The notes beneath the pieces are model-generated. The model had not been told where the DNA came from, did no database searches, and saw nothing but the letters and a program-made list of their open reading frames with translations. Of a DNA stretch of 48,512 bases, positions 32,485 through 40,498 are shown piece by piece. Both the position numbers and the translations under genes were made by a program. Every line of letters begins with the position of its first letter. Position 1 is the first letter of the stretch. Source of the DNA: Flavobacterium reichenbachii (GTDB lineage Bacteria; Bacteroidota; Bacteroidia; Flavobacteriales; Flavobacteriaceae); assembly GCF_002217435.1 (NCBI RefSeq), contig NZ_MUHF01000010.1:1-48512 (forward strand), written 5' to 3'.

Positions 32485-34476
32485 TTATATTTTTTTAAGG
32501 ACAATTTTTTCGTTTTGACTCGCAATCACTTTCTGGAAAAGATCTTTTAATCCTCCGTACTGATCTGCCGCAAAAATACAATTGTTAATCTCTCTTGAAC
32601 AACTAATTTGAATTTTGTTTTCGTCCTTTACAATATTTAGAACATAAATTATGTCTTTACTTTCGGATACTATTTTGATCGGATTTGGAGTAGACTCCAC
32701 TTTATATCCTTCGGGAATATCTATTATAATATTGTGTTTTTCTTGTGACGGATATCCAAAATAAATGGGATTCTGCCGTTTTTCCTGATTAAATGGATTC
32801 TTTGATCTTGTAAAAAACAACAACGGGTTTATAAAAATCTTATCTCCAATAATTTCTGATTGATTTTCTGATTTAAAAGAAAATGTTTCTAAAATAGGAT
32901 CGGTTAAATTCGTTTTTTTGTTTTCGACATGATAATCTGAAATCTTCAAATCTCCTAACTGCTGTTCTAATTTCTCCAGATAGCTCTCTTCATTTTTTCC
33001 TGCATTATTGATTCTGAAACTATAAGCATCATAATATGATTTTTGAATTCTGGCCTGACCGTCCATTTTACCCAAAGCATCTATTTTGATCATTAAATTT
33101 GAATAATCTCTTGATACCGCTTTTGGCATTAAATCAATTTCTTTTGAAGTTCCGATATTTGTGATCAATCTGCCTTTCCAGTTTAAGACATTTAGCGGCA
33201 GAACGTCAGGTGATGTAAATTTATGCGATGCATCTAACAAAATTTCTTTTCCGTCAATTTCTACTGCTGCAATTACATAGTTAAATCCTGTTCTTGTTGG
33301 ATAAGCAGGAATTCCATTATCGATAGTACTTACCAAAACCGGATTTGCTTCTATTCCGGCAAGCTTCAGCATATTTATTAAAATAAAATTGATTTCTGCG
33401 ACATTGCCCGTTTGTTCTGTATATGCTTTTTTAATTCCTTTATCGGTGTAGCAATCGTTTACTTCATTCCAATTCATTTTATTCTGAACGAATTTAAAGA
33501 TAACATTCATTCGATCAGTTTGAGACTCTACATTATTAAGAATCAGCCTTAAATCTTCGAGTAAAAAATTCTTTTCGTTTAGTTCTTTTCCGAATTTTTC
33601 GCTTTTAAAAATATTAAATGCCACTCCTTCCCAACTAATGGTAAAATCTTTGTCCGGCTTATCTGGATATCGGATTCTTTCGAGTTCGTGCTGAATTGTG
33701 CCTTTATAATTATCCAAATTATTTATATAAGGCTCATTTATAAGCGCTGGAATATCTTTTCCTTTGTATGTCGTGTTAATCTGTCTGTAGGTAAGGGAAC
33801 TAGTCTGATTGTGTTCATTCTCATAGGTCTGACTTCCGTTTCCTAACTTTGCATCTGTACTTATAGGATATTGCCCGATTAGTATTGGTTTATAAATATA
33901 GACTTCCGGAATCTCTGTTTTATATTCAAAATAATTTACGGGTATAGCATACTGCATTTCAAAATCGGGAAATCGCACCAGATTTTCAGACTTTAAAACA
34001 TACTTATATTCAATGATAGAACCTGCTTTTACATTGGGCAGCGTTATGACTTTCTCGTTCCAGTATTTATTTATTTTCTTTTTAAAAAGACCTTGGTTTT
34101 CGAGTTTTGTCTTTATAATTTTACCATTTTCCAAGTTATATGTAACTGCATCAGAAAACTCTACACGTTCTTCGTTCATATTTTCGTAACCGACATAAAA
34201 TCGTACTTTTTGGTCGGCCCACTGCAATCCTTCTTTTTTATAAATTTTAATTTTAAATTCGTAAACATGGTTTGCGGCAAAACCAGCATCTTTGTTATAG
34301 GTAAAAAAAGTTCTTCCCTTTTTATACAGAATAACAGCCGGTGCGCTCGTATCTTTCGGAAACGTTTTTTCCTGAAGTTCCGCAACAGTTACCTTTCCTA
34401 ATTCATAAGTTTGAGCATTTGCTTTTACAAAAGTAAAAACCAGCATACAAGAAAGCAGAATTGAACGTAAGATCAT
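32485..34476 (-). CDS. DUF3857 transglutaminase-like exported protein, third of three paralogs
   Basis: A 663-residue secreted protein. A signal peptide (1-22, ending VKANAQ) is followed by a DUF3857 beta-rich domain (about 30-270) and a transglutaminase-like fold (about 290-430). In the usual active-site position (GDC) this protein has TGNVAEINFILINML, without cysteine; the His position reads GFNYVIAAVE. Only the Asp in LLDASHKF remains. It is therefore probably not a peptidase or transglutaminase, but a binding or scaffold protein. It is close to the paralog at 34478 (about 40-45% identity by eye) and starts 1 nt after it. Confidence 0.82.
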   Translation of the reverse strand: MILRSILLSCMLVFTFVKANAQTYELGKVTVAELQEKTFPKDTSAPAVILYKKGRTFFTYNKDAGFAANHVYEFKIKIYKKEGLQWADQKVRFYVGYENMNEERVEFSDAVTYNLENGKIIKTKLENQGLFKKKINKYWNEKVITLPNVKAGSIIEYKYVLKSENLVRFPDFEMQYAIPVNYFEYKTEIPEVYIYKPILIGQYPISTDAKLGNGSQTYENEHNQTSSLTYRQINTTYKGKDIPALINEPYINNLDNYKGTIQHELERIRYPDKPDKDFTISWEGVAFNIFKSEKFGKELNEKNFLLEDLRLILNNVESQTDRMNVIFKFVQNKMNWNEVNDCYTDKGIKKAYTEQTGNVAEINFILINMLKLAGIEANPVLVSTIDNGIPAYPTRTGFNYVIAAVEIDGKEILLDASHKFTSPDVLPLNVLNWKGRLITNIGTSKEIDLMPKAVSRDYSNLMIKIDALGKMDGQARIQKSYYDAYSFRINNAGKNEESYLEKLEQQLGDLKISDYHVENKKTNLTDPILETFSFKSENQSEIIGDKIFINPLLFFTRSKNPFNQEKRQNPIYFGYPSQEKHNIIIDIPEGYKVESTPNPIKIVSESKDIIYVLNIVKDENKIQISCSREINNCIFAADQYGGLKDLFQKVIASQNEKIVLKKI

Positions 34477-34477
34477 A

Positions 34478-36496
34478 TTATATCCTCTTTAAAACTATTT
34501 TTTCTGTCTCTTTTGCAATCATGGTTTTGTAATATTCTTTCAGCATTTCGTATTGGCTTATATTTACGATTCCCTCATTTATCTGGTGGCTGATAATAAT
34601 CTGCAGATTACTTTCGGTTGCAGCACAGTTAAACTTAAATGTTCCCAGATTATCCTCCATAACCAAAACCGCAGGCTGAGGCAGTGTTTCTACAGAAAAC
34701 CCTTCAGGAATTTGAATTGTAATGTTGTATTTATCTAAAAATGGAAAACCAAAATCTACCGGATATTCTCTAACATCCTGCGTAAACGGATTTTTACTGT
34801 TTGTAAAAAACAACATCGGATTTACATAAATCTTTCCGCCAATAAGTTCGCATAAATTGCTTCCTGTAAAAGAGTACGTTTCTACAATTGGAAGCAAAAT
34901 ATCTTTTTCGTTGGTTCTGCCATAATCGCTGATTTCTATTTTATTATTTCTGTTTTCGAGTTTTTCCAGATACTCTTCTTCTTTAACAGAACTAATATTA
35001 TCTCTGGTAATCATGGCATTATAATCTGTACATTGTCTTCTGGTTTTACCATTTACTTTTCCGTCAGCATCTATACTGTAGGTTAAAAAAACGGTATCTG
35101 TAGAAAGTTTTTTCGGCATCAAATCAACTTCGTCAGAAGTTCCGTCTTTTCTAATCAGTCTTCCCTGCCAGTTTAAAGCTCTAAATGGAAGAATATTTGG
35201 TGACGAAAACTTATCTGATGCATCCAATAATACATTCCCATTAGGAGTTTCAACAGCTGCAATTACATAATTAAAAGCAGTTCTGTTAGGGAATAATGCG
35301 ATTCCGTTTGAGCGCGTACTTACTAAAACCGGATTTGCAGTTAAACCTGCATAACGAAGCATTGCAGTAAGCATTAAATTAATGTCGGCAATATTTCCCG
35401 TTTTTTCTTTATATGCTTTTTTCACACCATTGTCGCAGCTGTAACCTGTGTAATCATTCCACTTAACATTATTTTTAACGTGATTTAAAATGGCCAGTAT
35501 TTTCTCGTCGTCTGAATTTTTACCTTGCAGCAAAGCTTTTAAATCATTTTCAAAATAGCCTGTTTTGTTTAATTCCGGACCAAAATCTTCATAATTATAA
35601 ATCGTTTTAACTACAGAATTCCAATCTGTAGAAAGTGGTTTCATCGGCTCATTCGGAAATTTCACCATTGCCAGCTCATGCTGAACACTAGAAGTATAAT
35701 TGTCAATATTATTCACATACGCTTCTTCTTTCATCGCTGGAAAATTTTCTCCAACGTAGGTTGTCTGAGTTTCAGAATAGTCCACTTTATTTGAACTGTA
35801 ACTAGTTTGACTAGATGTCCAGCCGCCACCAGATCGTTCTTTGGTTGTAAATGTTATCGATCTTTCTGCTTTTTCTGAGGTCATTTTAGGAAAAATATAT
35901 CCTTTCTGCCTTGGATTAAAGACATAATATTCTGGAACATAAGTTTTAAATTCTGAATAATTTACAGGAATACTGGTCTGAAAATCCCACTCTCTAATTA
36001 CATTTCCGTTAGGATTTCTGATTATATATCTGAATTCTATCACAGAACCTTCTTTTACATTGGGCATGGTGATTTTTTTCTGCGATCTGTATTTACTTAT
36101 AACCTCATCAAATGTTCCTTCTGATTTCAGTTTGGTTTTTTCAATTTTACCATCTACCAGATTATAGGTTACAGCATCAGTAAACGAAACTTTCTCAGAA
36201 GATCCAGAAGCGCTGTAGTACCAAACTCTTTCGTTTGCCCAGTTATAACCTTCTTTCTTGTAAATTTTTATTCTGGCTTCTACTTCTGTCACCGTTATAA
36301 AGCCATCATTCGTATCATATTCGATTTTTGCTTTTCCTTTTTTGTACAAAATTGCCGCGGGTGCAGCAGAATCTTTAGGATGTACTTTCTGCTCCAATTC
36401 GGCAATAGATACTTTTCCTAATTTGAATTCCTGAGCTGTAATTTCTGAAGCAAGCAACAGCAGGATTAGCAGGCTAAAATTTTTGATGGTTTCCAT
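34478..36496 (-). CDS. DUF3857 transglutaminase-like exported protein, second of three paralogs
   Basis: A 672-residue secreted protein. The signal peptide is METIKNFSLLILLLLASEITA. A DUF3857 domain (about 30-280) and a transglutaminase-like fold (about 300-440) follow, with a C-terminal beta domain. The catalytic Cys is replaced (KTGNIADINLMLTAMLRYAG instead of GDCKA) and the His is Tyr in AFNYVIAAVE; Asp is kept in LLDASDKF. The start is 4 nt after the stop of the first paralog. The close copy downstream (32485) suggests a recent tandem duplication of the Cys-less form. Confidence 0.82.
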   Translation of the reverse strand: METIKNFSLLILLLLASEITAQEFKLGKVSIAELEQKVHPKDSAAPAAILYKKGKAKIEYDTNDGFITVTEVEARIKIYKKEGYNWANERVWYYSASGSSEKVSFTDAVTYNLVDGKIEKTKLKSEGTFDEVISKYRSQKKITMPNVKEGSVIEFRYIIRNPNGNVIREWDFQTSIPVNYSEFKTYVPEYYVFNPRQKGYIFPKMTSEKAERSITFTTKERSGGGWTSSQTSYSSNKVDYSETQTTYVGENFPAMKEEAYVNNIDNYTSSVQHELAMVKFPNEPMKPLSTDWNSVVKTIYNYEDFGPELNKTGYFENDLKALLQGKNSDDEKILAILNHVKNNVKWNDYTGYSCDNGVKKAYKEKTGNIADINLMLTAMLRYAGLTANPVLVSTRSNGIALFPNRTAFNYVIAAVETPNGNVLLDASDKFSSPNILPFRALNWQGRLIRKDGTSDEVDLMPKKLSTDTVFLTYSIDADGKVNGKTRRQCTDYNAMITRDNISSVKEEEYLEKLENRNNKIEISDYGRTNEKDILLPIVETYSFTGSNLCELIGGKIYVNPMLFFTNSKNPFTQDVREYPVDFGFPFLDKYNITIQIPEGFSVETLPQPAVLVMEDNLGTFKFNCAATESNLQIIISHQINEGIVNISQYEMLKEYYKTMIAKETEKIVLKRI

Positions 36497-36500
36497 TTTG

Positions 36501-38408
36501 TTAATTCTTGGTTAGTATAATTTTGGCGTTATCATTTTTAGAAATCTGCTCCAAAAAAAGGCGGTATTCATCATATTCTTTATTAGAATATTTTCCTTTA
36601 TTAAGAAACATAGATCTCTTATAGGTTAGTTTATTATTTTCTCTTTTAATGACTTCTGTTTTATATTCTCCAAACTTGTTTTTTACTTCAAAATTTGAAG
36701 GCAGAAACTCTATTGAAAAACCTGCCGGCAGATTTATTTCAATTTCATCAGTATCCAAATAACCGCGCTGAATTTGAAATGGATTTTTTCTGTTTCTGAT
36801 ACGTTTTGCACTTTGATTGTTTTGATTGAAAGCATCTAATACAAAAATCATTTTATTGGCCGAAATTGTTCCGTAATTTATTGCATTAACCTGAATCTCT
36901 TCTGTAAAACGGACATTCTCTTTGTCATTGGTAAAGGTTATTTTTCCCAGTTTAAGATTATTGATATTATCCCAATATTCTTTATAATGTGTTTCTTTTT
37001 CTGTTGGCTGTAACGCTTCTACTCTTGATTTTGAACTGTATTGACTTCCTTCTGAAATTATGGCTATAGAACCTGAAAAATTTCCGTTTTCGTCGATTGT
37101 GTATACTCCTTTGTCTTTTTGTGTATTTCCAGAATCTTCATAAATCTTTGTTCTCACAATTTCTCCTCCTTCTGGCTTAACAACCAAAACGTATCTATCA
37201 TCTGTAAAAGTGCCTTGATATCCAAACGGATCATCTTGACTTGTACATTCCAGCCATGTATAAGTATTGCCTGTTGGTATTGCCAAGATCATATGATTTC
37301 CCTGCATGGAAACAAAATCAGACTGAATATCCGATTTGTAACGATCTCCGTATAAAATAGTATTGTAAGAAGGAACATCAACTGCCTGCAAAAGTGCTTT
37401 TGTATAATTTGATAATGCTTTACAATCTCCATACCCCAAACGATCCACATCTGAAGCCTGCATAGGTTTCCATCCTCCTATACCCACAGCAATGTTTACA
37501 TATCTTGATTTTTTCTGCACATAATCGTAAATGATTTTTGCTTTCTTTACAGGATCTTTTTCATTTCCTACAAGTGCTTTTATCTTCGTTTTGGTTTCTT
37601 CGGGCAGAATTGTAGTTCCGGTTAATATTTTATCGCCGTACCATTTACCAAATGCTTCCCAAGTTGTGGCAGTTCCGTCAACGCCTTCAAGATGAAAACT
37701 TTCCAGACCCATCATTACTTTCGGAAAAAGATCAGAATAAGAAGGACTGTAATCCTCTTGTTTTTGTGCCAGAATATTTAAAACTTCATAAGAGAGTTTG
37801 GTATCTGTGTCTAATGTTCTTTTTATATTGAAATTGGCAAATTGAAATTCTTTCTTTTTGAATCCGAGATTGTTTGGGAAAGTCACATTTAAAACACTTT
37901 TTTCAACACTTAAATAATATCCACTTAACGGATACCATTGCGGAATAAATGCTGTATTTGAAGTTTGAACTTCGCAATTATAAACTATTGTAAAAGGATA
38001 TGCAATAGGAGTGTAATCTAAATAAATAACACGATTGTCTGAAAAAAGTGTACTGCCGCTTACCGCGCTCTGATCTCTAAAATCTTTTCTTTTGATTTTC
38101 TTGATTTCATTTCCAAAGGAGTCATAAATAACAGCCTCAATTCCTCTCACCGAAGTTGTTTTATCATAATGCTGAAAAGCATCCATCTCGCCTATTCCTT
38201 TTTCATTTAAAACCGTAACTACTCGTTGTGTTTTGATATTCATATCTCGCTGAGATGAAATAACAATATCAATTTGATTGAGACGAACTACAGCATTAGC
38301 ATTGTCTTTAAGGCTGTCCGAAATTATAAGACTCGAATAATTGTTTTTTTGAGCGGAAGAAATTAAGGAAATTAAAAGAAAAAATAACGCAGAGTAAAGG
38401 TTTTTCAT
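36501..38408 (-). CDS. DUF3857 transglutaminase-like exported protein, first of three paralogs, with intact catalytic residues
   Basis: A 635-residue secreted protein. The signal peptide is MKNLYSALFFLLISLISSA. DUF3857 occupies about 55-235 and a transglutaminase-like fold about 270-410. The catalytic triad appears complete: Cys329 in RLGYGDCKALSNYTKALL, His372 in GNHMILA and Asp near 393 in CTSQDDPFG. It is the first gene of a three-paralog run, with its own promoter (38425-38458). Function of DUF3857 proteins is not established; they may be cell-wall or surface proteases or binding proteins. Confidence 0.85.
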   Translation of the reverse strand: MKNLYSALFFLLISLISSAQKNNYSSLIISDSLKDNANAVVRLNQIDIVISSQRDMNIKTQRVVTVLNEKGIGEMDAFQHYDKTTSVRGIEAVIYDSFGNEIKKIKRKDFRDQSAVSGSTLFSDNRVIYLDYTPIAYPFTIVYNCEVQTSNTAFIPQWYPLSGYYLSVEKSVLNVTFPNNLGFKKKEFQFANFNIKRTLDTDTKLSYEVLNILAQKQEDYSPSYSDLFPKVMMGLESFHLEGVDGTATTWEAFGKWYGDKILTGTTILPEETKTKIKALVGNEKDPVKKAKIIYDYVQKKSRYVNIAVGIGGWKPMQASDVDRLGYGDCKALSNYTKALLQAVDVPSYNTILYGDRYKSDIQSDFVSMQGNHMILAIPTGNTYTWLECTSQDDPFGYQGTFTDDRYVLVVKPEGGEIVRTKIYEDSGNTQKDKGVYTIDENGNFSGSIAIISEGSQYSSKSRVEALQPTEKETHYKEYWDNINNLKLGKITFTNDKENVRFTEEIQVNAINYGTISANKMIFVLDAFNQNNQSAKRIRNRKNPFQIQRGYLDTDEIEINLPAGFSIEFLPSNFEVKNKFGEYKTEVIKRENNKLTYKRSMFLNKGKYSNKEYDEYRLFLEQISKNDNAKIILTKN

Positions 38409-38424
38409 TAGTAAGTATTTTCGT

Positions 38425-38458
38425 CAAATATATATTTATTTTTAGAAATCCTTAACAA
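38425..38458 (-). promoter_or_regulatory. Promoter of the DUF3857 gene cluster
   Basis: The minus strand shows TATATTTG (38425-38432), a full TAnnTTTG match, with TTG (38456-38458) 23 nt upstream. The leader would be short (about 15 nt). Confidence 0.6.
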
Positions 38459-38472
38459 ATGTTTATTAAATT

Positions 38473-38925
38473 TTATTCCCTGTTTTTGCTGTCTATCAAA
38501 ATTGTTACAGGACCGTCATTTAACAGATTAACTTTCATATCCGCACCAAAAACTCCAGTTTGCACTTTTTTATTGAACTCTTTTTCTAAAGACTTTACAA
38601 AATTCTCATACATCGGAATTGCAAATTCTGGTTTTGAAGCTTTTAGGTAAGACGGACGATTCCCTTTTTTAGCAGAAGCATGAAGTGTAAATTGACTTAC
38701 CACAATAATATCGCCGTCGACATCCTGAACAGAGCAGTTCATAACATCATTCTCGTCACCAAAAATTCTCATTTTAATGATTTTCCCAACAAGCCAGTCA
38801 ATATCTTCGGGAGTGTCGGCATCTTCAATTCCGACTAAAACCAATAATCCTTTTTGAATGTCTGCAACAATTTTAAAATCAATTGTTACTGATGCCTGAG
38901 AAACTCTTTGAAGAACTATTTTCAT
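38473..38925 (-). CDS. dtd: D-aminoacyl-tRNA deacylase
   Basis: A 150-residue DTD enzyme that hydrolyses D-aminoacyl-tRNA (and Gly-tRNAAla), keeping D-amino acids out of protein. The family signature SQFTLHASAKKGNRPSYLKASKPE (about 77-100) is intact, as are the N-terminal MKIVLQRVSQASVT and the C-terminal GPVTILIDS (the cross-subunit Gly-cisPro motif is represented by GPV). It lies in the rsgA-4HB-dtd group. Confidence 0.95.
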   Translation of the reverse strand: MKIVLQRVSQASVTIDFKIVADIQKGLLVLVGIEDADTPEDIDWLVGKIIKMRIFGDENDVMNCSVQDVDGDIIVVSQFTLHASAKKGNRPSYLKASKPEFAIPMYENFVKSLEKEFNKKVQTGVFGADMKVNLLNDGPVTILIDSKNRE

Positions 38926-38931
38926 AGTAAT

Positions 38932-39356
38932 GGTGAATTGTAAATTGTGAATTGTGAATTTATTTTACTACGAGTTTTTGCTTTGTGGTAATTATTATCG
39001 ATGCCAAAATTTTATTTATTTCTATAATATCAGATTTTATAGATTGAAACTGGATTTGATTCAAGTAATCAGATTGAAATAATAATTCTAACCAATAATC
39101 TGTTTCATTAGCTTCTTTTTGAGCAATTGCAAGTTTATGAATAAAGTCTTTTTTACTTTCTGCTTGTTCCGATTCTCTAACCAATGCTCCAATTGCTGTT
39201 CCGCTCCTAAGTAATTGTTTACTCAGAATAAACTCTTTTTTTTCGACATTTAAAAATTGAAATAATTTGATAATCCGCAATGCAAAACTGAACGATTTTA
39301 CTTTAATTACATTCTCAGTCATAATTTACAATTAACCATTTACAATTCACAATTAT
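38932..39356. repeat. Inverted 7-nt periodic arms around the four-helix-bundle gene
   Basis: The left arm (38932-38961) is AATTGTN repeated and overlaps the stop codon of the four-helix-bundle gene. The right arm (39322-39356) is its inverted copy, just upstream of the start codon. GTGAATTGTAAAT (38933-38945) has a perfect reverse complement at 39338-39350. The arms frame the gene exactly, between rsgA and dtd. Confidence 0.65.
38960..39322 (-). CDS. Four-helix bundle protein (23S rRNA intervening-sequence protein family)
   Basis: A 120-residue all-alpha protein of the TIGR02436/S23 four-helix bundle family, first seen encoded in 23S rRNA intervening sequences and related to the Avd accessory protein of diversity-generating retroelements. 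Typical features are FSFALRIIKLFQFL, KQLLRSGTAIGALVRESEQAESKKDFIHKLAIAQKEANETDYWLELLFQS and IDIIEINKILASII-like helices. It sits between rsgA (30 nt) and dtd (34 nt), framed by inverted repeat arms. The biochemical role of the free-standing form is unknown. Confidence 0.85.
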   Translation of the reverse strand: MTENVIKVKSFSFALRIIKLFQFLNVEKKEFILSKQLLRSGTAIGALVRESEQAESKKDFIHKLAIAQKEANETDYWLELLFQSDYLNQIQFQSIKSDIIEINKILASIIITTKQKLVVK

Positions 39357-40330
39357 TTCCTCATTTCATCACTTGCTTTTCGATCTTCATCGTAAGAATC
39401 TGTACGGTAATTTTCGTCATCACCTTCTAAGATTTTTAAATAACTGTTATATCGCGACCAAGCGATCTCGTCTTTTTCTAAAGCTGCTTTTATGGCACAG
39501 TGAGGTTCTTCTTTATGGAGGCAGTTATTGAATTTACATTGATCTTTTAGTTTAAAGAATTCAGGAAAATAACCGCTGATTTCTTCTTTTTCCATATCAA
39601 CAATTCCGAAACCTTTGATTCCCGGCGTATCGATAATTTTTGCATTAAATGATAAATCATACATTTCTGCAAAAGTGGTGGTGTGCTGACCTTGCTTGCT
39701 GGCTTCTGAAATGTTTTTGGTTTTAAGATGCAGAGAAGGTTCCATGGCATTTACCAAAGTAGATTTACCAACACCAGAATGTCCCGAAAACATACTTACT
39801 TTTCCGATCATCATTTCTTTTAATTCGTCAACACCTTTCATTTCTGTTGAAGAAACACGCAGACATTTATAACCAATTTGCTGATATACATACTGCATAT
39901 ACAACTGATCTTCAAGAGTTGGCTCGTCAAAAGTGTCTATTTTATTAAAAACCAAAATTGTTTCAATATTATAAGCTTCGGCAGTAACCAAAAAACGATC
40001 AATAAAATTAAAAGTAGTTGGAGGATTATTAATTGTAATCAATAAAAAAACGCGATCAATATTGGAAGCAATAATATGCATTTGATGCGATAAATTTACC
40101 GATTTACGAACGATGTAATTTTTTCTTTCGTGAATAGTATGAATCGTTCCCGTAACAGCATCCGAAGTTTCTTCTAAATCGTAATCTACAATATCGCCCA
40201 CAGCGATAGGATTGGTACTTTTTATACCCTTCATCCTAAACTTCCCTTTCATACGGCATTCTATAAAATCGCCTTTTTCAGATTTTACAGTGTACCAGCT
40301 TCCTGTAGATTTATATACGAGTCCTGTCAT
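39353..40330 (-). CDS. rsgA: Ribosome small subunit-dependent GTPase RsgA
   Basis: A 325-residue circularly permuted GTPase that helps mature the 30S subunit. An OB-fold (1-75) precedes the GTPase domain. Because of the permutation the order is NKID (130-132, G4), GHSGVGKST (183-191, G1), then DTPGIKGFG (G3). The C-terminal zinc site CKFNNCLHKEEPHC (about 265-278) is present. Length and motifs are normal. It is the first gene before the four-helix-bundle and dtd genes. Confidence 0.96.
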   Translation of the reverse strand: MTGLVYKSTGSWYTVKSEKGDFIECRMKGKFRMKGIKSTNPIAVGDIVDYDLEETSDAVTGTIHTIHERKNYIVRKSVNLSHQMHIIASNIDRVFLLITINNPPTTFNFIDRFLVTAEAYNIETILVFNKIDTFDEPTLEDQLYMQYVYQQIGYKCLRVSSTEMKGVDELKEMMIGKVSMFSGHSGVGKSTLVNAMEPSLHLKTKNISEASKQGQHTTTFAEMYDLSFNAKIIDTPGIKGFGIVDMEKEEISGYFPEFFKLKDQCKFNNCLHKEEPHCAIKAALEKDEIAWSRYNSYLKILEGDDENYRTDSYDEDRKASDEMRK

Positions 40331-40357
40331 TCTTTAATTTTAGATTTCTGATTTTAG

Positions 40358-40384
40358 TCCCGATACCGAAGCTTCGGTACGGGA
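40358..40384. repeat. Palindrome upstream of rsgA
   Basis: TCCCG-A-TACCGAAG and its inverted partner CTTCGGTA-CGGGA form a 13-bp stem with one bulged A and no loop. The same TCCCGA/TCGGGA core is used in the terminator at 11750. Palindromes of this type are scattered in flavobacterial intergenic regions. Confidence 0.6.
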
Positions 40385-40409
40385 TTAGATTCTCATTCTT
40401 TAGAAGACT

Positions 40410-40465
40410 AAAAAATAAAAGGCAAAATTACGTTTTTAGAATTGAACAACGCAACTTCGCCTTTT
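40410..40465 (-). terminator. Imperfect terminator downstream of the VIT-domain gene
   Basis: On the minus strand AAAAGGCGAAGTTGCGTT pairs with AACGTAATTTTGCCTTTT over 18 positions including G-U pairs, followed by a T-rich run. It starts 34 nt after the stop codon of the VIT-domain gene. Confidence 0.6.
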
Positions 40466-40498
40466 AAAATTAAAATCTATCTTTTGAATTTCTTACCC

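Noticed and set aside
38960..39322. Four-helix-bundle protein taken as the Avd subunit of a diversity-generating retroelement
   Set aside because: No reverse transcriptase, template repeat or variable repeat is seen in the window.
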